Positions 23,775 through 33,137 of a stretch of DNA of 60,000 nucleotides are shown here, piece after piece. Made by a program: the position numbers and the translations under genes. Each line of letters begins with the position of its first letter. The stretch's first letter is position 1. Location of the stretch: assembly GCF_030272615.1 (NCBI RefSeq), contig NC_081413.1, positions 24,370,501 through 24,430,500 on the forward strand, read 5' to 3'. Source of the stretch: Cryptomeria japonica (Eukaryota; Streptophyta; Pinopsida; Cupressales; Cupressaceae). The notes under the pieces were generated by a model. It was not told where the DNA came from. It searched no databases and saw only the letters and a list, made by a program, of their open reading frames with translations.

Positions 23775-24410
23775 CTACTCTTTCTTGTCTTCCTCTTTAG
23801 GCTTCATCACCAATGCAAACCCTCTACCTTCACCTTCCTCAAGTGTCTTTGAGAAATTTTTTTCACTCACTACGAGGATATTAGGACCTGCTGCTCTTTC
23901 CTCAAGGATAGATTGGATTTTGAATGTGACTCCATCTTTATTGAATGAATATGCACTCTTGGCTCCATCATGAATAGCTTGTCTATCAAATTTCCATGGT
24001 CTTCCCAATAGAAGATGGCATGCATCCATGGGTAGGACGTCACACAACACTTTGTCCTTATACCTTCCAATGGTGAAATCCACCCATGCTTGCTCATTGA
24101 CTAGGACATGTTGGCCTTTGTTAAACCGAGTGACCCTATATGGGTTGTTGTGAGGTATCATTTGTAGTTTAAGCTTACTCACTGCTTCTTCTGACACAAT
24201 ATTGTCTGTTGACCCTGAATCAATGATCACTTTGCAAACTTTTTCCATAATCTTGCATTTCATCCTAAACAATGATCTCCTTTGGCTAGGCTTTTCTCTA
24301 ACAGGTTCTTTTATCAAGGTTCTTCTTATCATCAATTTGTCACCTACCTCTGATTCTAAGGCCACCTCTAAAGTCTTGCTGCTTGAAGTTTCTTCTTGAA
24401 GATAGTTCAC
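23775..24410 (-). pseudogene. G2 aspartic protease and linker
   Basis: The retroviral-type protease has VIIDSGSTDNIVSEEA with the catalytic DSG intact, followed by DVLPMDACHLLLGRPW, the usual second half of Ty3 proteases. A Glu/Lys-rich linker leads to RT after one stop. The frame is continuous with the knuckle region upstream. It would cut the polyprotein into mature parts. Confidence 0.85.
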
Positions 24411-25520
24411 TCTCCTTTCACTACTTTGTGATGATGATCCCTTCTCTGGACACCTATATGTTGGATGACCAAGCTAGTTGCAATGGTAACATTTCATTGA
24501 GGCAAAATATGAGGAGCCTCTACCTTGTCCACTAGACCTGCCTCTAAAACCACCGTTTGACCCCCTTCCTATATTGAATCCTCCTTTACCAGTGCCACTT
24601 ACTTGATGCTCAGTGAGTTTAGACTCACCTTGTTTTCTTTTCTCTGAGTTTCTTCCTCCAAAGCCTCCCCTATGGCCTCTATTTTCTTTTCCTCTACCTC
24701 TGCCCCTATTACTACTTGAATCATGTTTTCTTTTCATTTTTTATTCCACTTTAAGGGCAAGTTGATAGCTTTGATGAACTGTCTTTGGGCTCATTAGGCT
24801 GATTTCCTCTTGGATGTTCCATCTTAGTCCATTTAGGTACCTAGCAACTTTAAGACTTTCTTCTTCCACCGCATGAGATCTAAGACTAAGTTTGTGAAAA
24901 TCCTCCATATAGCCACTTACATCAAGGTATTTTTGTCTAAGGTTTTGTCTCTTCCTATGAATCTACACTTCATAGTCATCAGGGAGATAAACTTCTTCGA
25001 TTTTGACTAAGATCCCTTTCCAAGAAGAGATGGGTGTTTTACCCACTTTCTTCCTCTCATCCTCCACAAATTTCCAACAAGTGAGAGCAACTCCCGTCAT
25101 CCTAGACCTAGCCACTTTAACTCTTTGAGCTTCAGTTATGCCTTCACATTCAAAATCATTCTCCATACCCTCTATCCATTCTAGAACCACTTTTGCTTCC
25201 ATCTTACCAGTAAACAATGGCAATCCTTCTAGTAATTTACTACTTAAGGATTTCAATGCCTTTAGGAAAGGCTCTTGTCCTAAAACAAGATCAGGTTCAT
25301 GTACTTTGTCTACTTCTGACACCTCTTTACCCTTCCCTTCTACTCCTTCAACCTTTACCAACACTTCATCTGCCTTGGTTTCAATCTCACCAAGCTTAAT
25401 TTCCAATTCAATCAACTTTTCCTTCAGGAGTCTATTCTCTTCCTCCTGATCATCCACTTTCTTTGCCAACTCTTCATTGGTCACCATGGTGTTGTCTCCT
25501 ACAGATTCCACTAAGGACAT
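24411..25520 (-). pseudogene. G2 gag
   Basis: Starts MSLVESVGD, with a Glu/Lys-rich coiled-coil-like N-terminus. The gag domain follows (LTCWKFVEDERKK, SSWKGILVKIEEVYLP), then a long Arg/Gly-rich region (GRGRGKENRGHRGGFGG) and a CCHC knuckle (CYHCN, stop, LGHPTYRC). In-frame stops lie at about 24960, at about 24738 and inside the knuckle at 24474-24476, where a TAG replaces one spacer residue. No frameshift is needed in the part I read. Confidence 0.8.
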
Positions 25521-25546
25521 CTAATCACCTAGCCCAAATCTTATAG

Positions 25547-25558
25547 GCTCTGATACCA
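25547..25558 (-). other. G2 primer-binding site (tRNA-iMet type)
   Basis: The plus strand reads GCTCTGATACCA, three bases from the end of the G2 5' LTR. It fixes the minus-strand polarity of G2. Confidence 0.85.
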
Positions 25559-25561
25559 ATT

Positions 25562-27192
25562 TGATAGGGTTTCTCTAGCTTGGTCACACTTCACCTAGTT
25601 GGTGTTGCTCAATTCCACAAACCTCACCACATCTAGCTATGCTTCAAGACCTCCAACTCCTTCTAATCTTTGCTAGGACTTTCTCCTTACCAATCTCAAG
25701 GTGTTTGTAACAAGTGTTTGACTAGGAACCCTACCATTTCAATGTCTTTCTCATATGCTCCATCTTGCTATCATGACAACAACTTGTCAATTTCTCACTT
25801 TTTACCCCCATGCTATTGTGAGTCATTGCAGAGGTGTGGAGGTAGAATCTACCATGCAATGTATCCAATTTGGTTCATTTGTGGTTTTTCATTCACCATC
25901 TTCCTTAGCGATTTCATGAATTTGCCTAGAAATAAGGCTACAAGGATGAGCCCCAATTAGGCCTCCTAAATCCGGTTTTTGAGGGTTTTTGGTTTTACGG
26001 TCCAAAAGAGTTTGCAAAGAGTTTTACTTTTCTTCAATAACTGACCCATACCTAGGATATTTTGTTGGTTTTAGTCTTTCAACTTTTCGTACAGTGCCCT
26101 AACCCAAAATGAGGGTTTGCTAGGGTTTCTAGGCCTTTAACCGACAGTGATTGTTCAATTTTATGGAATGGGAATCTAAAGGTCTTGTCAAGGCTTCTCC
26201 TTGTAGTTGCAACTTTTTATGGACCTCATGAACCTCTCCAAATGATTTGGATAAGGTTTTGTATTCACCCCTGTAGTATGCACTCAATTTACACCATGTT
26301 TCCTCTAGTCGGGTTTCTCTTGGACTCGCGTAGAACAAGGTGGTAACCATGATGAAATCCCCTTCTAGAACTCCTCCCAACATGTTTACACTATAAATAT
26401 GGTTTCCTTTCACATCCCAATAGGTCGTGATGGTAGAACAGAGGGATTTTATGGGGCAACCATTTTATAAGAATTTACTATTTACAAGCCAAAATTGGTT
26501 GTTTGGAAACAAAACAATGAAAGTAATAACACACCCTATCTACAAAGCATGAAATGAACCAAATAGTACTAGAACACACCAAAGAACTATAGTCCAAAAC
26601 TGGATCAATGGATTCAATCCATTTGTATTCACATTTTATGCAAAATAAGATAAAAATAGTGATAACAATATGAGAATGAGTAGTTTCAGATTGTCATTCA
26701 TACAAAATCAAACTTCCAACCTTGGTAACCATGCAAGAGGAGGTTTAAGTAGTCTTCCCCAAGTGTGGAGGCATCCTAGGTCAATATTCTAACCCTAACT
26801 CCACCGCTAAGCTCTTTAGGACCAAAGTTGTCATGACAACTTTTACAACTTTTCACATTTTATCTTTTCAACTTAAGCAACCTATTACAAGTCATTACTC
26901 GTGACTTTTTTAAAAATTCCTAAGACAATTCTAAACCTCTCTAATTTTCAAACCAAGTTATGCCTCTTTTGACCAACAAGAAGGCCATTTACCTACTCAA
27001 ACTACCACCTACTCACAATGTGCAAACCTAGAAAGAAAACTAACTCAACTAGGCCTACACTTGACTCAAAACAAACTTTACAGATACACCTTGGACCCTC
27101 CTAGAGTCCTTATTAGAAACCTGACTTGGCTAAGGTCAATATAAGCCAAAATTGTTGAAGGACTATGAGCCTAAGTCGTAGGTGCTCCTGCA
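25562..27192 (-). repeat. G2 5' LTR (about 1631 bp)
   Basis: On the minus strand it starts TGCAGGAGCACC and ends ACCCTATCA just before the primer site. There is no second copy in the window, because the 3' LTR was lost, so the outer limit rests on the TG...CA ends and on C2 sequence resuming at 27193. The ORF at 26129-26413 lies inside the LTR and is probably chance. Confidence 0.7.
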
Positions 27193-27253
27193 CCAGTAAG
27201 TTACATCGATCAACTGAACACTGGTCAGGAGAATTTGAGGCATATTTCCAATA
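27193..27253 (-). repeat. C2 3' LTR, inner segment
   Basis: About 60 bp matching the last part of the 5' LTR at 30815-30875 (from GTAAGTTACA to ATTTCCAATA). The middle of this LTR copy is missing. Confidence 0.75.
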
Positions 27254-28489
27254 ATCTCCCACTTGCTGAGGAATTTACTGGACCTGTCTACCATGTTGAA
27301 CACTTACAGATTACACTAAGAACCATGGACTCTAAAACCCGTCAATGCTGATATAGCACTCGATCATAAAACATCAAGAAAAGAAATTAACATGTGCACC
27401 TATGCAGAGCAATCTCATCTCATTCGTGAACACTTCCACCTTCTACCATACCACTACCACTAGACATACATAGAAGCTATCCACTGAGAAAACTACAAGT
27501 CTATCTCCTGAGCACAATAAAACTCATGATCCAAAAATGAACCGAATGTACAAACATTTGTTACAGACATAGATAGAATAGCACCCATAGCCAGTGCTAG
27601 CACATCCAACTACACGTACCCTTAAGATATACCAAAACAAATTTTAGAACATTAACATGTACAACCTATTACTCATAGTCTCAAGCTTCACATGCAATAC
27701 ACACCAAGAATCTTCCACTGCACAGGTAATGTCAAAGTTGAAAATAAACGTTTACAACATCACATAAAAGTGAATAAATCTTTGTACCAAGAGCTTTCCC
27801 AATACTAACTGGAAACAAAGAACCTACAAGCAAGTCTTCACAACACCCTATATCATGCCCTTCTACACCCACCTCTTAAATGTCAACTGTGTTATAACAA
27901 ATGAATGCATCTCAGTTGGACCTATTAATCATTCCAACACATACATCTCTAGCCACAAGAGAAAGATAGCACCATCTATGTTTCCATGTATCCATGAGCA
28001 CATGTAACTAATCAACACATGTCAACCTCCAAATGCATAACCACATTATCATGAAGTATCAAACAATATGATCAATGTACTCAAAATACAGAAACAAAAA
28101 CTAGATCATTGTCAAACTTCCAACTGCAGAATCAGGAATATAAACATGACAAACATGATATAAAACATCTCTTCCAAAGAGATTACATGCTCTGTATGAA
28201 CATAAGCATATTATGTCAAAACTCTAAATTCATCTCAAAGAGTGTAACCAGACATAATATAACACATCCAAAATAAGGAAAACATGTCAAAATATGACAT
28301 AAACAACATCTCTACCAAGGACCCCTTTATGGATCCTCAAGATGTCAACATCTTATGTCACATGAAGAACATTTGCCATCAAATGATGAATCTGCATCAC
28401 TACCAAAGACCCATGGTACCTAGTCTCACATGACATCATGATAAACATTTTCATCATGAAGATTAAACCAGACATCAATAGATGTTTGA
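27254..28489 (-). other. C2 purine tract and noncoding internal sequence
   Basis: GCAAGTGGGAGAT on the minus strand at 27254-27266 touches the 3' LTR and is the likely polypurine tract. The remaining ~1.2 kb is AT-rich and full of stops in all frames. I see no pol domain in it. Confidence 0.55.
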
Positions 28490-29376
28490 CTTGCCAAAGT
28501 AGCTTAGAAGGCATCTCAATCCTCATTCAGAGAGGACCCAAAATCTGAAGAACTCTTATTTTCTTTCTTCTTCTTCACTTTTCAATCCTTTCACAAGTGA
28601 CCAACCTACCCATAGTTCCAACACTTTGCTTTGGACTTCTTTCCAGGAGTAGAACTTTCCCCTTACTTGGATTTAGACTTCTTGTCCTGTAAATTGCCAT
28701 GAACAACAAGGGCCTCCTTAACCATCTCAAAAGATTTCCTTTGTGTTTCTTCTGACAGCAACTAATCAACTGCATCTTCCATCTTGAAAGTGGTTGTTGT
28801 ACTCCTAATGGCCATTACCAGATGATCTCATGTGTCAGGTAGAGAACATAAAATAAGCATACATCGATCCTCATCATCAATCTTGACTCCCACGGAAGTT
28901 AGCTGAGCAACCATCATGCTAAACACATTTAGATGATCTACAACAGATGTACCCTCATCCATCTTCAAGGAATACAACTTCTTCCTTAGGAACAACTTGT
29001 TTACTAGAGATTTCCCCTAATAAATATCTCCGAGTTTCTTCCATAGAAAATGTGCGGTCTTTTCCTCATGAATGTTTAACAAAACATAGTTTGCCAAATA
29101 GAGTCTGATCAATCCTCTAGCTTTTCTATCTGCAAGATCCTAGTCTTCTTGCTTCATGCGTGAAGGTTTTTCACCAAACATAGCAACCCATAGATCTCGA
29201 TCAACTAGAAAATCTTCCATCTTGAGTTTCCACAACTCAAAGTTTGAACCCTTGAACTTCTCAATGTCCACTTGTCTAGAAGTGTGTACCATCTCAATCT
29301 GCAAACCAGATACTGTACTAGACTCCCATTGAAAACAAAATTGACACAAAACAGCCCTACCCGACAAGGATAACAC
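28490..29376 (-). pseudogene. C2 gag remnant (copia type)
   Basis: The minus strand shows the copia Gag N-terminus KFKGSNFELWKLKMEDFLVD followed by DLWVAMFGEKP. Decayed UBN2-type sequence comes next (LANYVLLNIHEEKTAHFLW, VAQLTSVGVKIDDEDRCM), with a degenerate knuckle (AKCWNYG) near 28610. At least eight stops and a frame change are present. Acidic sequence after the knuckle may be the start of a lost protease. Confidence 0.75.
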
Positions 29377-29385
29377 AACTAAATG

Positions 29386-29397
29386 GCTCTGATACCA
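29386..29397 (-). other. C2 primer-binding site (tRNA-iMet type)
   Basis: GCTCTGATACCA on the plus strand, two bases from the 5' LTR of C2. Confidence 0.9.
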
Positions 29398-29399
29398 CT

Positions 29400-30875
29400 T
29401 GCAAGGAAAGCAACGTGCGGAAAACGCTCTCCTATCATCAATTCTAAGGGGATTAGCAAGCGAGGAAGTATTTCAATTTTAGTTTGCAGTACATTAAAAT
29501 AAACACAAACAAAATATTAAGATGAACCAGACATAATAGCACCAAAGAAAGACACCAGATATACGTGAGAAAACCCTTACGGGTAAAAAACCCACCACCA
29601 AAGAGAGATCACTTTATTCAATAAACAACATGATTACAATAAAGTTATCAGATCCTCTTTTCCGGACTCTGATCTCAGAACTCTATTCTAACCACATCTG
29701 TTCTCACTAACTCTCTGTTCTCACCCCACTCCACATCGTTTACATCTCTAGCAACATATATATTAGCCATCGATTACAACGTATCGGTTAAGCATAACCG
29801 TTTATGGAGTCCATCTGTCTATCATTGCATTTCGGTTTCGTTTGACTACTTTGATTACATCTTCCAGGTCGACTGTTCAACTGTTAGTTTGCACCAATTG
29901 GTTAGACATCTAACTGCTTGTATCGGTCTGTATTTGTGATAAAACAATTACCCCACATGCACCCAGAAATCATACCGGTTTGTAATCAAATACACCGACA
30001 AGAACTTCTAATGTGACCATGAGATCATCTTTTAGACTTCGGTTCGAATCAAGCATCCGCAGTCGGGCTCTACTCCATCGGCTCATTGGAAACACCACAA
30101 ATGTGTTGCTCCAATCTCCCGATGAACTATTGGACGACTCCACTAATGAGGCTCCAAAATAGGGAAGCTCTATCGACTCATCGAGATAGCCATCAATAGG
30201 TAGACCCGATCTCCCAATGATACCATAGTGACTCTATCGGGCCATCGGCATAACCCAACAATGTCATCCCGATCTCCGATGATACTTCGATTGTCGAAGG
30301 TGACTCCATCAGTCATCGGTGTAGCTTCCATCTTGTCAACCCGATCGTGGAAAGCGACCTCATCGAGTCATCAGCAAGACAATCAAACTGGCTACCCTGA
30401 TCTCCGATAACACCGAAGTAGACCAAAGCGGATCTATCGGGTAATCAACATAGCATTTAGCAAGCTCCTCTCATAGCCAATGACATCTCGATCACCAAAG
30501 GCAACTTCATCGGGTCATTAGTGTAATGCTAACCAAGCTCACCCGATAGACGATGTCAAGCTAAGGCAAATCCATCGGGTATCAGTGTAACAATGAACAG
30601 GTCCACTCGATAGCCGATGCTACCCCGATGACCGAAGATGACTTCATCGGGTCATCGGGATGACTTCAAACCCATTTCTCTGAGAACCAAACAAGGAGGA
30701 TACATCAGGTTCGGGTAGACCTAACCCGATAATTGTCCGCAACATGTTCATCAAACAAAGTTACACCGATAGGAAAAGTCCACAACCCGATACCTTCCAC
30801 AAGTTGTTCCATCGGGGTAAGTTACACCGATCAACCTGAACACTTGTCGGGAGAATTCAAGGCATATTTCCAATA
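29400..30875 (-). repeat. C2 5' LTR (1476 bp)
   Basis: Runs from TGCAAGGAAAGC to TTTCCAATA on the plus strand and is complete. Unlike the broken 3' copy it keeps a minisatellite at about 30230-30700. A GTGTT target duplication follows at 30876. Confidence 0.9.
30230..30700. repeat. Minisatellite, period about 73 bp, in the C2 5' LTR
   Basis: Units starting with a GACTCCATCGGG-like sequence begin at 30230, 30302, 30356, 30430, 30503, 30567 and 30640, giving spacings of 72, 54, 74, 73, 64 and 73 bp. Weaker copies extend left to about 30070. Each unit carries CATCGG and CCGAT, which are reverse complements, so units could fold into hairpins. Confidence 0.75.
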
Positions 30876-31262
30876 GTGTTGATGTGATTTAGATAACATT
30901 CAGCCTCTTGATCACAAACAACAGCTCAAACACTTTGGTAATCCAGCTTGTACACTGGTCATGACCTTTGCAGGCTGACAATCACTCACTTGGTTGATCT
31001 AACTATTCTATGTCAACACATCACCTACTAGTTGACATCCTTTACTTACCAGTACTGATAACCTTCCCAACTCATCCACACAAATCAGGAACTAATTTGT
31101 GTACCGGTGACTCCTGGGGTCATCTTCCTTACTTTACGAGTGTTCTGCAACACAAGGTGATATCAAAGATATCTCAACCTGTACTCTTCCTTGACGGGGT
31201 TGTACATACATCTCTCATACCCATAGTCATCCCATACCGGTTAACATCAATGACAATCTACA
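30876..31262 (-). repeat. C1 5' LTR, second segment
   Basis: Resumes with the GTGTT duplication and matches 16135-16505 of the other LTR up to about 31246 (CATACCGGTTAACA). The last ~15 bp before G1 do not match well. The ORF at 31010-31483 runs from this LTR into G1 RT and is a chance fusion. Confidence 0.8.
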
Positions 31263-31268
31263 ATACTA

Positions 31269-31709
31269 GAAAATTCTTGGGTAAGTTTGTTATTGTATAT
31301 TTGGAAGACATTTCAATTTTTCAGTACCACAAAAGAGGAGCATTTGTTGCATTTAAGACAAGTTTTACAGAGGTTGAGAGAATAAAAGTTGTTGATAAAT
31401 CTAAGAAAGTGTACTTTCATGAAGGAAGTGTTAGTCTATTTAGGATTTGTGATATCTACGGATGGATTGACGATGGACCTTGAGAAAGTAAGAGCAATTG
31501 TTGAGTGGCCTACATCGGAAAGAATTGGAGAGGTAAGATCATTTAATGGATTGGCTAGTTTCTACCAGAATTTTATCAAAAATTTTAGTTCAGTTTGTAG
31601 CCCTATGACTGAGATAATGAGGGGAGATAGGAAGCAATTCTAGTGGACAACCAGAGAAAATAATTGTTCTGAATTGTTGAAGCAAAAAGTAATAGAGCAG
31701 CATGTATTA
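31269..31709 (+). pseudogene. G1 RT, C-terminal part
   Basis: RT resumes with KFLGKFVIVYLEDISIF. The catalytic box reads YLED where the family has YLDD or YVDD, so one metal-binding Asp is replaced by Glu. A frame change follows, then LINLRKCTFMKEVLVYLGF and VRSFNGLASFYQNFIKNFS, the RT thumb and start of the connection. It stops at the MITE-like insertion at 31710. Confidence 0.85.
31706..31709. repeat. Target duplication ATTA, left copy
   Basis: ATTA lies before the inverted-repeat element and again after it at 32703-32706. G1 reads through in frame when the element and one copy are left out. The duplication could also be TTA with one matching base by chance. Confidence 0.75.
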
Positions 31710-32702
31710 GGGTGAACTCACAAAGCTGGTTCCCACTTTTTGGTACATCCTGATTTTTGCTGAAATCATACATTTTTTGGAAAATATAATTATTTAAGCT
31801 TTAAGAGGTCCCATTTGAAGTAATTAATTGAAGAGAGTTAGATCAAAGGCTCTTAGATCAAAATTTCTTGGATAGAACCTCTCTACTTCTAAATCATACT
31901 TGCAATGGAGTCTCCTTTGCATCTATCAAATGCTGATAAAAAATCAATTTTACATTAGCTTTTGAGGGGTCAAATGAATTCATTTAGAAGTTTTGTTTTT
32001 TTGAGGATTTAGTCCTTATTATAAGTTTTCCAAATAATATAACTTTTAATATATTTAAGTTTATTAATATATTTTTATTTTATTTTTTATGAATGTAGGT
32101 TTTTCACCGAACATGAACTTCTTTGTTCAATGCATTGGGAAAAATAGCAAACTAATTCAAAAAAATTCTGAAAAATATCTATGCCCTAGGTATTGATGTC
32201 TTCTTTCTAACAAAAAAAATAAAACTTAATTTTGATATATATAGAGCAAGTTATGTGTTCAAACGTACACCTATATCTAAATTATAATTAGTCGGACTTC
32301 AAAACTTAATAAAATAAAAAATATTCAACATATCACTATCAAACCAACTACATGCCCTGGGTATTAATGTTACAAACCAAAATTTAAAAGAGATAAGTTT
32401 TTATCATTTATAGAAAAAAATTTATACGTTTCGGGATGCACATCACTCTTAAAAAATGTTATTTCCTGTAAAAAACTACTTTTGAGGGAGATGGAAAAAT
32501 CAATAAAATTTTATTCAAAAAAATTTGAAAAAAATATATTTAGAATCTACAAAAAGGATGTTACAAATCACTAGTTTACATCATCTTCAAATTCTTAACG
32601 ATTTAAAAGTTATAGGTGTCGGAAAGTGAAGTTTTTTTTCAAGATGTTCATCTAAGTGTCAAAAGTGGTCAAAAAGTGGGAACCAGTATTGTGAGTTCAC
32701 CC
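31710..32702. mobile_element. MITE-like DNA element, 993 bp, 33-bp terminal inverted repeats
   Basis: The ends are inverted copies: 31710-31742 starts GGGTGAACTCACAA and 32670-32702 is its reverse complement with two mismatches in 33. There is no coding capacity and the interior is AT-rich. Two related internal sequences (near 32184 and 32352, both with ATGCCCT.GGTATT) suggest an internal duplication. The superfamily is unclear: GGG ends with a TTA site would fit PIF/Harbinger, but the 4-bp ATTA does not fit exactly. Confidence 0.85.
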
Positions 32703-33137
32703 ATTAGCTTTACCAGATTTCAACAAAGTATTTCAAGTGGACTGTGATGCAAGTGGGAATGCAATTCGAGCAGTATTGAGTTAGGAAGGGAGAACAGTAT
32801 CTTATTTAAGTGAAAATTGAATGATGCTAGGAGGAGATATTCAGTGTATGATCGGAAATTTTATGCCATAGTTCAAGCCTTGAAGAAGTGGAGATATTAC
32901 TTGTTGCCTATGTAGTTTGTATTATATACTGACCATCAAGCTTTGTAGTATTTGAACACTCAAAGTAAGTTGAATCATCGACATATGAGATGGGTAGAAT
33001 TTTTGCAGAGTTAAACCTTTGTGTTCAAGCATAGGAGTGGAAAGTCAAACAAATTTGTTGATGCAAAAAGTAGGAGGAGGAATTTGCTAGCAGAGATGAG
33101 AGTGACAGTATTAGGATTTGAGGAGTTGAAGACCTTG
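32703..33137 (+). pseudogene. G1 RNase H
   Basis: Resumes with ALPDFNKVFQVDCDASGNA, the Ty3 RNase H start with its first catalytic Asp. A TAG at 32782-32784 stands where Gln is usual. Later frames show sequence for a Tyr-rich, Lys-Lys-Trp segment and a TDHQAL-like site. Frameshifts near 32815 and 32890 break it. It ends at CCTTG, the target duplication of G3. Confidence 0.8.
33133..33137. repeat. Target duplication CCTTG, left copy (G3)
   Basis: CCTTG precedes the G3 5' LTR and follows the 3' LTR at 48555-48559. G1 coding sequence continues across the pair. Confidence 0.9.

Larger units (their letters stand above)
22423..27192 (-). mobile_element. G2: truncated Ty3 element (5' LTR, gag, protease, RT, RNase H)
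   Basis: On the minus strand: 5' LTR 27192-25562, primer site, gag, protease, RT and RNase H, ending abruptly in the RNase H tail at about 22423. Integrase and the 3' LTR are missing. The same break also lacks about 830 bp of the C2 LTR (present in the other copy at about 29966-30810), so one deletion probably removed all of it. Confidence 0.8.
21885..30875 (-). mobile_element. C2: gag-only copia-type LTR element inside the C1 LTR
   Basis: GTGTT flanks it at 21880-21884 and 30876-30880, and the C1 LTR matches its other copy when C2 is left out. On the minus strand: 5' LTR 30875-29400, primer site, gag remnant, about 1.2 kb noncoding, a purine-rich tract, 3' LTR (27253-27193 plus 22422-21885). 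G2 sits in the 3' LTR. No pol genes are present. Confidence 0.85.
14161..31262 (-). mobile_element. C1: gag-only Ty1/copia-type LTR element with 2.36 kb LTRs
   Basis: Read on the minus strand the order is 5' LTR (about 31262-30876 plus 21884-19857), primer site, gag, noncoding sequence, purine tracts, 3' LTR (16521-14161). There is no protease, integrase or RT, so it would depend on enzymes from a relative. C2 is inserted in its 5' LTR. The left boundary is clear. At the right the 5' LTR stops matching after 31246 and G1 resumes near 31269, so the last ~20 bp and the target duplication (AATTT expected, AATTC seen) are uncertain. Confidence 0.8.

Noticed and set aside
30070-30700. CRISPR-like array
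   Set aside because: Units are imperfect, 54-74 bp, adjacent without unique spacers, in a plant LTR; a minisatellite.
14156-31280. Target duplication AATTT for C1
   Set aside because: The left copy is clear but the right side reads AATTC after a poorly matching LTR end; not called as a feature.
31010-31483. 157-codon ORF joining an LTR to RT
   Set aside because: Runs from the C1 LTR across the insertion border into G1 RT; a chance fusion.
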